From Bagarius yarrelli (Eukaryota > Chordata > Actinopteri > Siluriformes > Sisoridae), in contig VCAZ01000036.1 in NCBI GenBank assembly GCA_005784505.1, forward strand, positions 1,783,940 through 1,847,939: 64,000 nucleotides of DNA. The letters are read 5' to 3'. Below the pieces are notes generated by a model that had not been told where the DNA came from, ran no database searches, and was given only the letters and a program-made list of their open reading frames with translations. How positions within the stretch are numbered: the stretch's first letter is position 1; every line of letters begins with the position of its first letter. The translations under genes and the position numbers were made by a program. This document shows, piece after piece, positions 22,796-33,797 of this stretch.

Positions 22796-23900
22796 TGAAA
22801 AATACAACCCCTAACACTCCTATCTCGCTTATAAACACAGAGATGTTAGTCCATCAACTGATAAAAATTGTAACTGGAAATGTCATTTAGGAAATAGTTC
22901 CGTCCGTCCAAATAGGGTTTTACACTGCATTACACTGCATTACTTCCATGTTTTCTTTCCATTCTTAAAAGGAATGAAAAAATTGTGATGTTTTATTTAT
23001 CAATTTTAATATATTAGTTACTAAATATTATTATTTACCAAACGCTCTGGATAGGCATCAATATTGCTCTGGAAATTCAGTAAATGTTTATGTAATGAAA
23101 AGATGTGTTATTCTTTAATTTGTAAAAATGGAAATAAAAACACTTTTTGATATACTATCAGAGAAAAATTGAATTAAACTATTATTATAGTTATTACTAT
23201 AATAGCACACCCAAGCTTTTTATTCCTTAATTTGACACAATATTTATTACTCATTTTTCTGTATTCTACAATATAAACATTGCATTGTAAAGAATTTCAT
23301 TATTATTTCTAAGTTAATTATACTGAATATTTATGTGTAACTTTTTTATGACTTTTTTTGTTTTTGAGAGCGTGTTGTGTACCACACTTAACCCAAGGTC
23401 AGTCTGTCTCAGGAGGCTTGTATGAGAACAGCCATTTCTAGCATTAGCTCATTAAGTTTAATTCCCTGCACGCAGCTGTAATTTCCAACAAATTGTTTGT
23501 TTCCTGGTGCGGTGGTTTAAGTGGTCATGTTCGACTATTGAAAACGCAGCACAAAATCGAGTCAAGAGGAGAAGAAAAGCAGATCTTCTGATCTATTTCT
23601 GGAGCGCCCTGATGAAGCTGTAGGATTGTTCATGTAAGAGCAAATGATAATTAAGCAAGCAGGGAAGAGTTGTTTATGTTACAGAATGAAAAATATATTT
23701 TATAAAATAGAAATAAATAAAAGTTATTTTTAAGTGTTTACCCTTAGGAATCACAGTTGTATCACTAATGGCCAATTTCAGCCGAAATGGTGGATTTTTT
23801 AAATATATACATAAATCTTATTGATTTTGATGTGATTTAAATAAATAAAGATTTTCTTCACACCAACCCAAAAAAACCCAAAAAAACATGCTGTAGTTTG
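22796..23900. other. AT-rich stretch, no recognised gene
   Basis: I see no gene or known repeat. A less AT-rich segment at 23460-23650 looks unique and could be regulatory, but this cannot be tested from the sequence alone. Confidence 0.4.
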
Positions 23901-23904
23901 ACAA

Positions 23905-24010
23905 TTTTCCCTCAGTGGAACTAAAAGACTCAAACCCTGTTCCAACATGACAACACCCCTGTCCACAAATCCCCTGATTTTTATCTGTGTTATGATTGGA
24001 GTGGAAAAAC
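23905..24010. mobile_element. Tc1-derived non-autonomous fragment
   Basis: The string GGAACTAAAAGACTCAAACC, followed by GTTCCAACATGACAACACCC, recurs in related form at 42.5 and 43.7 kb. It resembles part of the fish Tc1 lineage with CACTATATGGCCAAAAGTAT ends. Only an internal scrap survives here. Confidence 0.5.
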
Positions 24011-24205
24011 TTTTGTGACTCATATTTTGTTAAAAATTAGTGAATAATAATTCTTAATTAATTTTAACGAAATCATAATTTCCCTATTTTTTGTCCACCG
24101 AAGTTCAAGCACATATCATTAAATCAGATTTTCTCAGCACCAGAATGATCAAGCAACATGCTTGTTAGTGTAATCTACGGTACATCAGTCTTATAACCAT
24201 GAGAC

Positions 24206-24249
24206 GTGTGTGTGTGTGTGTGTGTGTGTGTTGTGTGTGTGTGTGTGTG
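24206..24249. repeat. GT dinucleotide microsatellite
   Basis: About 20 GT units with one TTG interruption. Confidence 0.95.
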
Positions 24250-24791
24250 GTAAGAACAAATCCTCAAAAGCATAATAGTAGCAAACTCTTTAGAAGTATT
24301 TGAGGACTTTTTATCTGCTAAAATTTCTTAAAGCTGCTGCCTTCAGGTGACTGTCGATAATTTACCAGCGAGTGTGTTCCATCAGCAGGTCGGTGCTGTC
24401 GCTGTGCCTTTTACTGCTCTATATTTTTATCTGATTCGATGAAATCCATAAATCTTCGTCTGATGCCATTTTGTAATTGCTTTTAAACAGATTTAAATCT
24501 CTCAACTGATACTACAGTAATAGTGTATACAAATGTGTTTCATAAAAATTAGTATTGTTTCTCTGAGTATGTCCTGAAATTATAAAAAAATGATAATTAT
24601 TTAAAATTTTCTCAGTAGCTAAAGATTGGATCTTTTAACAGATATGTCCCCTCCATCTCAACAGATAAAATGACTCAACTTAAATCTTTTAAATGTTAAG
24701 CTACTGATATGTTATATGCATATTTCTAAACATCAGCTATGACTGTAGTGCAGCTACAGTAAAAATTACAGCTAAATAAAGTTATGTTGTA

Positions 24792-24990
24792 GCTTGATTT
24801 TCTTGTGTTTTGGCTTGATTCTGTCGTGTTTTGGATTGATTACGTTGTGCTTCGGCTTGATTCTGTTGTGTTTCGGCTTGATTTCGTTTTTTTCGGCTCG
24901 ATTTCATTGTTTCGCCTTGTTTTTGTTGTGTTACAGCTTGATTTCATTGTGTTACGACTTGATTTTGTTGTGTTTCAGCTTGATATTTTG
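24792..24990. repeat. Minisatellite of about 22-bp units (GGCTTGATTCTGTTGTGTTTC)
   Basis: Nine or so diverged copies of a roughly 22-bp unit with core CGGCTTGATTCTGTTGTG. Length is not a multiple of three in all copies, and the two overlapping hydrophobic frames here are products of the repeat. It lies just upstream of the LTR-like sequence and may belong to that LTR. Confidence 0.8.
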
Positions 24991-24999
24991 TTAGGAGTA

Positions 25000-25377
25000 A
25001 TACATTTTCGACATTGTCTTTTGGGGTCTTGTGTTTTCCCTTGCCAATCTCTCCTTAGATTTTCTTTTCTTGTTGTCACTTCAATGTTATTACATTCAAA
25101 TTCCTAAATTTTTAATAAAGTCAGAACATTTAATAGGGACTCGTCCGGGAGCTTAAAAAAAATTATCAGAGGAAATAATTTGAATTATTTTGAAATTAAA
25201 ATTCTCGTTACTTGCTGGATGATTTTCCTTATTTTTTTAAGCCTTTGATAGAAAGTGACCAAAGAAATAACTAGGGTGACGGCAATGGAATGACTGGTGT
25301 ACCTTAGTTGTGATATTAAGTCAATTGTGGCTGAAGGTCAAATAGTTTGGTGGTAGCATTTCTGAGTTTAATTTAAA
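25000..25377 (+). mobile_element. LTR end, primer-binding-site-like and leader sequence of a retroelement
   Basis: An AATAAAG poly(A)-type signal at about 25114 precedes GGGACTCGTCCGGGAG at 25137-25152. This resembles the GGGGCTCGTCCGGGAT primer-binding context of tRNA-Pro primed retroelements. Downstream is an untranslated leader and then a gag-like frame at 25378-25640. The upstream limit of the LTR is not visible. No second LTR, protease or reverse transcriptase was found nearby, so the element is a fragment. Confidence 0.45.
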
Positions 25378-25640
25378 ATGTTCATCTTGAAGAAACTTTT
25401 TAAACTTCTTTGTTGGAACTGCTTAACGTTTCTCGGAAACAAGACATGTTTTTGATAGCTGATCATTTTAAACAGGAAATTAAAAGACAGGATCGTAAAG
25501 CCGAAATTAAGCACAAGATAACTGAACAGTTATTCAAGCTTAATGTTCTTTCCACTTCAAATGTTGAAACGGATGAGACGGTTAATTATGTAGGCCCTGG
25601 TGATAAGGTGGTGGTTTCTGTCAGTGTAGGAGATGCGTAA
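25378..25640 (+). pseudogene. Gag N-terminal fragment of a Ty3/gypsy-like retroelement, frameshifted
   Basis: An ATG at 25378 opens MFILKKLFKLL, then the reading continues in the neighbouring frame from about 25410 as LLELLNVSRKQDMFLIADHF and onward to a stop at 25638-25640, so there is one frameshift. The pattern of basic and leucine residues followed by LIADHF and a Lys-rich helix resembles the N-terminal gag region of fish gypsy elements. Only about 85 codons remain. Position just 3' of the LTR/primer-site-like segment supports the call. Confidence 0.45.
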
Positions 25641-26596
25641 CAAATTAATAGCCTAAGATCTTATTTACTGAGCTAACACGGCCCCAGATGCTAAAACAGC
25701 TGCCATATGGCCTAACATGATACACGTAGAAGAAATATAAAGTGAATACCATTTAAAAATTTCAGGATCAACAGCTTTATAATCATGCTTGATAGCCGAG
25801 GCGTAGCAATGGGGCAGGAAAGGCATTGACTATTTGAATAGCTTTTTCCTGATGTGTCAGCTGGCATGTTCAAACTGATACAGGAAACTGGAAAAAAGAA
25901 CAATCATATGACAAGCAAATGTTTTGTTGTCAATTCCAGCTTATCTTTGTTTAATTTATTTATTTGCAGGATGAATGACTGATAATAGACTAATTACTAA
26001 TAGGGTAAATGGGTTCACGCGGGTTGCACTTAGTAGCAGTGAACATTTTTCTGTATCTTCATAATTTTATTGTACAGTATTGTATCTTCTACTAAAGATA
26101 AGGATTGGTATTTTGTTAAAAAAAACACTTTGTTTTAAAAAATTATTTATGTTTTAACTACTTTTTGTATTTTGTTAAAATACATATCTAGACAACATAG
26201 TGCTTAATAGTGTGGTAAATTTTTATTATACCGCAATACTGGTGTATGTCGCTAGAACAGTTACACCAGACTCATAATAGAGAATTAAATAGCGCGTCCC
26301 GTTTGGAAACAGTGCGTGATGGTGTTTGTTCTTTATTTTTGAGTCGTGCAGCGTTCATACAAACCATCCCATTCGCATACTGTAAGGTACATTACCATTA
26401 CCTTATCTTTACTGTGCAAACATTTTGTTCAATACCAAATAACATGCTGTTAAAGTTTTGCTAGCATGACTACGGGATCTGAAAACATGGCTTTTACAAA
26501 ATTAAAAAGTTTTATTTTTTGGATCAAGTGTTTCTTATGACAGTGGTGACCTAAATCAAAGTTGTCATGTTACTCCTCGTGTGAAAAACCTAGGTG

Positions 26597-26600
<4 letters not shown>
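25641..26600. other. AT-rich stretch, no recognised gene
   Basis: Nothing identified. It may contain further eroded retroelement sequence after the gag-like frame. Short frames at 25712-25903 (minus) and 26246-26464 (plus) have no support. Confidence 0.4.

Positions 26601-26601
<1 letters not shown>

Positions 26602-26628
<27 letters not shown>
26602..26628. repeat. Poly(A) run of 27
   Basis: An uninterrupted run of 27 A immediately before LINE 3'-end sequence. Confidence 0.95.
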
Positions 26629-26631
<3 letters not shown>

Positions 26632-26639
26632 TAGATTTC

Positions 26640-27030
26640 AAAATTGCAGTCTTCGTTTATAATTCTTTTTACATGGCTCCAGGTTACCTTTCTGTCCTGG
26701 TACTTCCTCATAACCCAACTAGGTCACTTAGGTCTGGGGATCTTGATTTACTTTCTGTGTGAGAAACTAAGCTTTTGTTAAGGTTGGCCCTAAAGTAATG
26801 AACAGCTTACCACTGTCAGTTTGAACTTTATCATCTCTCTCTATGTTTAAATCTAAACCTAAATCTTATTTTTCATCTTTGGTGTTTAACAACAAATATT
26901 TTTTTACTGTATGTATTTTATTATGTTGATTGTAATTCTCTATTTTATGTATTGTTTCTAATGTTCTGTACAGCACTTTAGTCAACCTTTAAGTTGTTTT
27001 TAAATGTGCTTTACAAATAATTAACTAACT
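26640..27030 (+). mobile_element. 3' end of a LINE (L2/Rex-like), plus strand
   Basis: The segment translates, with stops, into the usual C-terminal end of fish LINE ORF2: MAPGYLSVL..., a SLRSGDLDLL-like stretch, MNSLPLSV and MFKSKPKSYF. It is followed by the typical 3' UTR CAGCACTTTAGTCAACCTTT and AATGTGCTTTACAAATAA. Heavily 5' truncated and non-functional. Confidence 0.65.
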
Positions 27031-27776
27031 ATTTATAAACTGAACAGATTCAACTTAACGCAGTCCATTAGTTTGTTAATCCTGATATAATTTCCTGATC
27101 ACACTTCTGAGGTGGGGTTTATATTTTTGGCTGACCTCTTAATAAAACCCCAATTGAAGGTCTATATATGATGAAGTCATACCCATGAAAGCGGACTAGA
27201 TTTGATTTGACATTTTAATCCGAAAGCGAATGTGCACGGATGACTAACTTGATAAAGAGCTGAGATAAGTCCTGTCTACCTGCTGATATAATTTGTCTGG
27301 ATGTGCTTCAAAAAGCTCTCGGACTGAGTAAACTGAGAAAGCAATCAGAGCTCTCCTGTCCGAACTGTCAAGCAATCAGAGTTTTATGATTGTTATAGCA
27401 GGGACGTGCACATGCTCTAATAGGATTCTAGAGGATCACAGCGAGATGCCAAACAGACCTAAGCTTCTATTAAAATAATATGAATTGTCCATTTCAGTCC
27501 CGAAGAGTGCATAGATTTATACGGGCAGCGAGTGCAAAAATTACAAGCTGCATAAATAATGTCCTCCAGCACTATATAATCATTCAGATATAATGATTTG
27601 AGGAACATAATAAAACAGAATTGGTCAAAGTCTAACTTGGAGCAAGGCACCAACACAGCAAAGCAGTTGTGTTATTTAATATTTTAAGTGTAAAGAGATG
27701 CTACTACAGCATCTTTCTGCAATATTTCATAAGCAGATCTAAGAATAAGTATTTTTTTTTCTTCTCGAGATTAAGG
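27031..27776. other. Unique-looking non-coding stretch
   Basis: No gene or repeat recognised. Base composition is less AT-rich than the surroundings at 27170-27460. The string AAGCAATCAGAG occurs twice about 35 bp apart (near 27340 and 27371). Confidence 0.35.
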
Positions 27777-28432
27777 CTTCGTCCAAAATCGCATACTACT
27801 TAAGTATGCAAGCAAGTACCTACTTCCCGACCGTTAAAAAAGTGTGTATGTTTTTATAGTATAGTCACAGGTAGTATGACGAAATTTGCACAATCCACAT
27901 CCGCCATATTGATAATGTCATGTGACAAGCATGTTAAATGATTGCAATTTATCTACAATAAACAATATTTTTCATTTTCCTTAAAGCTACTTAAAGTGCA
28001 GCATTGTCGCTTTCAACCAATTCCACATTTGACGAGTCATCTTTCCTGCCCGATTCTAGGATATTAAAGTGTATATCATAATAATACTTCAAAATTCGGT
28101 CTGGAAGCAGATCATCCAGGAAACTCTCACCTACTGTATTTTGCATGCTAAATGTCTGTATTTGTCACATATACTTTACAGCACAGTAAACTTGTTTTCT
28201 TATGAGGTTGTGGTCACAGCGAAAAGCAGAAAGGGTTAAGGGTCTTGGTCAAGGACCCAACAGTAGCAGACTGGTGTGGGTAAGGCTTGAACCCAGGTTC
28301 TACTGGTCTTCCAATTAACAGCTCAGCACCTCAACCATTTGAGCCACACCTACACACCTTACATACTCAGTTTTGCCTACTGTATAGTATTCGATAAGTA
28401 TGTGACATGTATGTATGTATGTATTTCAGACG
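27777..28432. mobile_element. MITE-like element with GCATACT-type inverted ends, split by a SINE
   Basis: The left end reads CGTCCAAAATCGCATACTAC and the right end, on the other strand, reads CCGTCTGAAATACATACATA, an imperfect inverse expanded by an ATGT microsatellite. These GCATACT-rich ends belong to a widespread fish non-autonomous DNA transposon group. Part of the interior (near 28095-28145) matches the inverse of 30365-30405. A SINE sits at about 28150-28355. No transposase. Confidence 0.5.
28150..28355 (-). mobile_element. tRNA-derived SINE, minus strand, internally deleted
   Basis: On the minus strand it starts GGTGTGGCTCAAATGGTTGA, has CTGGGTTCAAGCC (B box), the GTTGGGTCCTTGACCAAGAC core, and a 3' end TGTGACAAATACAGACATTT. 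It lacks the middle CGCTGTATCATAGCTGACCC part found in the 46.6-kb copy. Confidence 0.7.
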
Positions 28433-29250
28433 GTGCTCAGGTCTATTAGGTTTAGGTGGCATTTCAATGATTACCTCCCATGTTCTATAATCTTTTAAAT
28501 CATTCTAAACAGAAGATATGAATATATATACATGTGTATATGTTTCTAGAAATCCTTATACAGTTTGACTTATATTCAACTTATTTTTTTATCCAACTAA
28601 GCAATCGTGTTAAGGACCTATATCCTATAGCAGTTTTTATACCGAAAGATATTGATTCAGTTTTTAAAAATTAATTTTAAAATTTAATTTAGATTTATTC
28701 CCAATGAGCAGCACTGAGGCTACTTTTGCAAAGTTATAAAAAACCCTGAGTGGTTGTATCTTTGTAATTATAGACTACAAACAGAAATGCTTTCGAAGAC
28801 TGTTGTTTGGATAAATATAGCTAAATGTGTCTGCAATATCACAACTCATCACGTCACGGCTGTGAAGAAAAATGAGAAAATGAGTTTAGAGTCACTGATT
28901 CTTACATTAAAGGTGGTAGCATCCTGCACCTTTTTAAATGTATAAGGTAGTTTAAACAATGTTATGTCAGTCACACATTTAATATTACAGTATGTTGTAT
29001 TTGTATTTGTAAATCTGTAAATAATTCTGTATTTTACTTATATTTCTGGGATTATGGACTGTATTCATGATACATAATAGCAGATTCAGTTTCAAATTTT
29101 TTTTAAAAATGTTAAAAAAAATTTCACTTTTGTATTAAATGTTTTGTTTTCTAACAGCATCAGCAGGTATTCATTTTCAATAACAGCAGCTTTGATGTCT
29201 ACCTAATATTTAATTGGGTGCCAATTATTCTGCAAAAAAATGTAAGTGAA
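28433..29250. other. AT-rich stretch, no recognised gene
   Basis: Nothing identified; a 63-codon frame at 28754-28945 has no support. Confidence 0.4.
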
Positions 29251-30732
29251 ACAATATCATTATTCTAAAATAGACTCCCACTTCCGGAACGGATAATCTG
29301 TTCTGTTTAACGTTAGGTAACAGGTTAAGGTAAAGTTACAACAGCTAAATAAGAATAATAAAAATAAAAAAAAATCCAATAAAAAATTTCAATTCATGTC
29401 ACTTTGTGACAGACAGAAGCAATAAAGTTTGAATGCATAAAAAAATCAGGAATCATCTTTTTCGGTGGTAATCTGTAGTTTCGTGAAAAATCTAAAACTG
29501 CATTTATAAAGTGTAAGTAAATTTTAATGATTAAGTCTTTGCACAAGTAAATTCTTAAATAGGCAAGGGGCATTTTAAAATGTCAGGTCAGAGCATGAGA
29601 GACCAATTCTTATATATCCCCTATGTAATGTGTCTATAATTCACTGGAATCAGAATAGATCTACCCAAGTTTCCCAGCACTGCACAAATTCCCATGTGAT
29701 ATCATTAAAAAAGATGAAGCAGCTCTTTACAAAACAGCCACTGCTTTTTTCCCCCCATGATCTCCTTCTAGAGCTCCGAGCACCACTGTTGGGCCCCTGA
29801 GCAAGGTCCTAAACCCACAATTGCTCAGTTTTTTATTAATTATGTAAATTTAAATACACTAATATTTACTTATTATATTATACTATAAGATTTTACTGAA
29901 GAAACAAGAATGAAAATAAAGTCTTGTACTTTCTGTTTACTGTATTCTGAATCTGGAAGAATCTGTCTAGAGGATTCTGTGTCTAAGGAATGTCTAATCT
30001 AGTGGACAATTTTTAATCATTTCGATGTTAAAATGAACTGCAGGCAATATAGTGATGTTTTTAAAATAATATACAAACAACAGATTAATAAATAGATGAA
30101 TAAATGAACAAATAAATAAACAAAAAATGAATGAGGAAATAAATGAATAAAATACCTTTACCAAAATTTAGCAAATTGCATTTATTAATACTTGAAAACT
30201 AATCTAGAGCTCAAAAAATCCATAGCTTGACATCCCAGGACTGTTGGTTATTATACTATAGGCTGTCAAAGGCTGCTTAAAAACAAAAACCAAACAAAAT
30301 AAGCTAAAACATTTTACGTAGCATGCTAAACCAAATATGCGAGGCGTGTGGTATGTCTGAATTCTTAGTATGCAAATTACAGTACAAGAAAAGTTCCTGG
30401 ATGATCTATTTCTCCCGCCAGGATTTTAAAGTATGCATATGATGTACACTTTACTATCCCATGATCCCTCGGGATAGACGAGGCGTCCTATGAGGAAGTA
30501 AAGGAAAGTGGCGACGCCGCAGTTTTAGATTTTCACGAAACTACAGATTACCACCAAAATAGATGATTCCAGCATTTTTTTTAACCCTTTATGCATTCAA
30601 ACTTTTAAAACCTTATTGCTTCTGTCACAAATTGTAATTTTTTCTTCTTATTATTTAGCTGTTGTAACTTTACCTTAACCTGATACCTAACGTTAAACAG
30701 TGTGAGTCTATTTTAGAATAATGATATTGTAT
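29251..30732. mobile_element. Pair of about 250-bp inverted repeats around a 1-kb core
   Basis: The left arm (about 29251-29505) and right arm (about 30530-30732) are inverse copies: ACAATATCATTATTCTAAAA on the left pairs with the end of the right arm; the left arm's AGGTTAAGGTAAAGTTACAA and GGTGGTAATCTGTAGTTTCG also find inverse partners. Arms differ by small indels. The core holds a SINE fragment (29775-29850) and AT-rich sequence, and sequence near 30340-30450 matches the 28.1-kb element in inverse orientation. It may be one long-armed transposon or two opposed copies of one element. No transposase seen. Confidence 0.6.
29775..29850 (+). mobile_element. SINE fragment inside the inverted-repeat core
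   Basis: GAGCACCACTGTTGGGCCCC, then TGAGCAAGGTCCTAAACCCA and AATTGCTCAG, is the central part of the common tRNA-derived SINE; the tRNA part and the tail are missing. Confidence 0.6.
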
Positions 30733-31690
30733 ATCACGTGATCAATATTAAATTATAGCATACTGCATATTATGTTTAATTACAGAAGAAATTTCCTTAA
30801 TGTGCATAGACTGCATATAGGAAAGGTTGAATTTAAATTAATACTTTAGAGTAGATCATTAAAATGCAATTTTTCTGTCATAATGATAGATAAGGCATTA
30901 GATTGTGGAAAGGAAAACATGTTTATATTATTACTATGTGTTGAGAATTACATCAGCATAAAACTCCCATCAAGCCTACCAATAAGCTTACACCAACATT
31001 GCAAATGTAAATTGCTTTACAATGTCATTAAATGACACAATTAATGTCTGACGGTTTAGAAATTATTTTCTGCACCATATATATAGACAGCGTATATATA
31101 TTATGATAAAATTCTTACCTCCATACTTCTAAAGTTCCAAATTCTGGTTGCTCAGAAGGTGTTAATTAGTTTTTATTATTAACTCCCAGATTTTACAGTA
31201 GTTTCAGCTCTTAGACAAATCACAAGGTTATACTAATGAGCTTGGGTCTGATGGTCTGATCTGATGCTGTTATTTCTATAGTAACAGCCTTCACAGATAA
31301 TACAATAGAGCAATGTTTCCTAGACACAGGGGTCAACATGATCCCTACAGTCACTAATTTATATATAAATATGTACACACATAATGAATGAGAAAGGTCA
31401 GGCCCCTAGTTGTGTCCACAACATTGAATTTGGTCTACATTTTTTTTTAAAGAATGAACACCCCTGCCATTATTATTTTTAAATTATTTTTAAAATATTG
31501 GTAATTAGTTTATTACAGTTCTTTCTTATAATTTGGTGTGAACATCAACGAGTGTAAATACTACAGCAAACTAAATACTTTAATAAATGCTGTTATATAA
31601 TAATACACACAGTCTTCTAGATTACCCTAGTGACTGTGTGAAGTATATACCTTTATTATTATTACATTATTAACAGTAGATAAGCGCACA
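30733..31690. other. AT-rich stretch, no recognised gene
   Basis: No gene or repeat identified. Confidence 0.4.
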
Positions 31691-31694
31691 GAGA

Positions 31695-31697
<3 letters not shown>

Positions 31698-31739
<42 letters not shown>

Positions 31740-31741
31740 CC

Positions 31742-31816
<75 letters not shown>
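31698..31816. repeat. Long AT dinucleotide tract
   Basis: Two near-perfect (AT)n blocks, about 34 and 75 bp, are joined by a CATATAC interruption. Such self-complementary tracts can extrude cruciforms and are often mis-sized in assemblies. Confidence 0.95.
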
Positions 31817-31818
<2 letters not shown>

Positions 31819-31916
31819 TCCCCTATGCTTGACACACAAATGAAATGACTTCCTTACGCTTAAGACACAATTGATATGTGGATACAGCATTAAGTTTAAT
31901 TCGGCACCTGTTTTTC

Positions 31917-32110
31917 ACAGTATAGGATAGTGGTTAAATTGTGGGACTGCCAACCCGAGGATTTTGATTCCCAGCACCGGCAAGCTACCACTGTTGGGCC
32001 CCCGACCAAGGCCGTTAAACCCGAACTGCTCAATTATATAAATGAGATATAAATTATGTCGCTCTCGATAAGGGTGTCTGTCTAAATGGCAGAAATGTTA
32101 ATGTATGAGG
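31917..32110 (+). mobile_element. tRNA-derived SINE, nearly full length
   Basis: It begins ACAGTATAGGATAGTGGTTA (A box decayed), has GGATTTTGATTCCCAGCACC (B box decayed), the CCACTGTTGGGCCCCCGACC core and a 3' end with GTCGCTCTCGATAAGGGTGT and AAATGGCAGAAATG. Confidence 0.75.
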
Positions 32111-32577
32111 TGAAGTTCAGTTTCGGTTAAGTCATTTTCCATGCTTATCAAGATTAATTTAGTTGAATGAGGAAAGAAAAAAAAAGTGCAATTAATTATT
32201 TCCAATTATAAATGTTGCCACAGCCCTGGGGATAATACCATGGCTAAGCAGAAATGTTGTGCTTTGACAAAAAAAAATTATAGATATAATAACATTTAGA
32301 TCACAGCTTCCGGCAAATAAGAAAGACGTCAGATTGAACCTTGAACATTAGTCAGTGTGCTGGAGGTTCTGCTTAAAAGTTTTTAAATTAAATTGAACTA
32401 AATTTACTCACTTCTATATTTGATAATTGGGTGAATTCACAACATATGACTTATTTGAATAGTTTTAAAAGAAGAGATTCTGTTATTACAGAATAACAGC
32501 CTTATTTAAAAAAATTAAAAACACTGTTCCTTAAACGAGTGCTTGAATTCTGCCCCAAAATGTGAATTGGTAAATGA
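32111..32577. other. AT-rich stretch, no recognised gene
   Basis: Nothing identified. Confidence 0.4.
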
Positions 32578-32768
32578 CTTTATTTGTCACATACACTTTA
32601 CAGCACATTAAAATCTGTTTTACCACATATCCCATCTTAGAAAGTTGGGGTCGGAGCGCAGGGTCAGCTATGATACAGCGCCCTAGTGGTGGGGCTTAAA
32701 CCCAGGTCTTTCTGGCCTGGCTTCTTCAACAACTTAGTGCCTTAACCATTTGAGCCACCACTGCCCCA
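32578..32768 (-). mobile_element. tRNA-derived SINE of the 46.6-kb subfamily, minus strand
   Basis: On the minus strand: GGGGCAGTGGTGGCTCAAAT, AAACCTGGGTTTAAGCCCCA-like box B, then CTGTATCATAGCTGACCCTG, CCCCAACTTTCTAAGATGGG and a tail ending GTGACAAATAAAGTCATTT. The GTTGGGTCCTTGAGC core is deleted compared with the 46.6-kb copy. Confidence 0.75.
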
Positions 32769-33482
32769 CCACCTTGAGCTGAAATAATCTCTTCCAGTTT
32801 CTTATTGACTGTACAAATCTGATCCAGGTAGTCGGCAGTGGGCAGTGAAGAAATGGTAACATGAGATAGTAACTCAAGTAACATGGGTTGCCCAATCTCT
32901 GATTTAACAGAAGGTAGGAAAAAGCATCCACACATTATTTAGTCCTGACAGCAACACTTTCAACATGTGACAAAGGTGTTGCTGCAAACCTAGTGGCTAA
33001 AAATAATGTTGATAACTTATATACCTTATATTAAAGCAAGACAAATACACAGTGGGGACTTTACAATAATGATCACTATAAATCATTTTGGCAAATGTTA
33101 TTTACTGGAGCTCAGAATCCTTCTAGCAATTGGCGAAGAAAGCAGAGACACAACCGTTAACACCACAAGGATTTTTCAAAGGGCTCCTAATCAAATCAAG
33201 CACATTATCCACCCCCTATTATTATCTGTTCATACCCCTGACATCTTGAAGAATATGAGATGAATGATAATTAGAGTCTGATTTAGTTGAAGCCCTCAGG
33301 CTGTAAAGACTGAATGAGTCTCCATATTGTCTCATATTGGTGCATGATGTCAACTACTTTTACAATTGCCGAGCTAATGTCCACCAAAACCTGCGGGCAC
33401 TCTTAAAGCATTTACAGTATTTGGGGGTTGCCTATATCCAGACAAACCTACATTTATCTGGTTTATACAATGATCCATTGGG
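32769..33482. other. Unique-looking stretch, no recognised gene
   Basis: Frames at 33006-33263 and 33337-33540 (plus) have no recognisable domain. Nothing else identified. Confidence 0.4.
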
Positions 33483-33797
33483 GGTTCAGGGTTGTTGCTC
33501 AGGGACCCAGCAGTGGCAGTTTAGTGGTCCTGAGGTTTAAACTCATAGCCTTTTAATCAGCGCTTACATTTACATTTACAGCATTTGGCAGATGCTCTTA
33601 TTCAGTGACTTACATTCATCTTTTTTATACAACTGAGCAATTAGGGGTTAAGGGCCTTGCTTAGGGGCTCAATGGTGGCAGCTTGGTGGTACTGAGAATC
33701 GATCCCCGATTTTCCAATTAGCAGGACAACACTCTAACCACTGTGCTAACACCTCCCCACAACACTTTAGCACCTTAACCATTAGGCTAATGTATCA
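33483..33797 (-). mobile_element. SINE interrupted by a second SINE, both minus strand
   Basis: The host SINE consists of 33483-33560 (TTGCTCAGGGACCCAGCAGT to TTTTAATCAGC) and resumes at about 33759 with CAACACTTTAGCACCTTAAC and CATTAGGC, its tRNA-like 5' part. Between lies a complete second SINE. Confidence 0.7.
33562..33757 (-). mobile_element. Full-length tRNA-derived SINE inserted in another SINE
   Basis: On the minus strand it starts GGGGAGGTGTTAGCACAGTG (A box), has GGGGATCGATTCTCAGTACC (B box), AGCTGCCACCATTGAGCCCC, the GCATCTGCCAAATGCTGTAA end and a TTTACATTTACATT-type tail (ATTTAC repeats on the plus side at 33566-33580). Confidence 0.75.
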
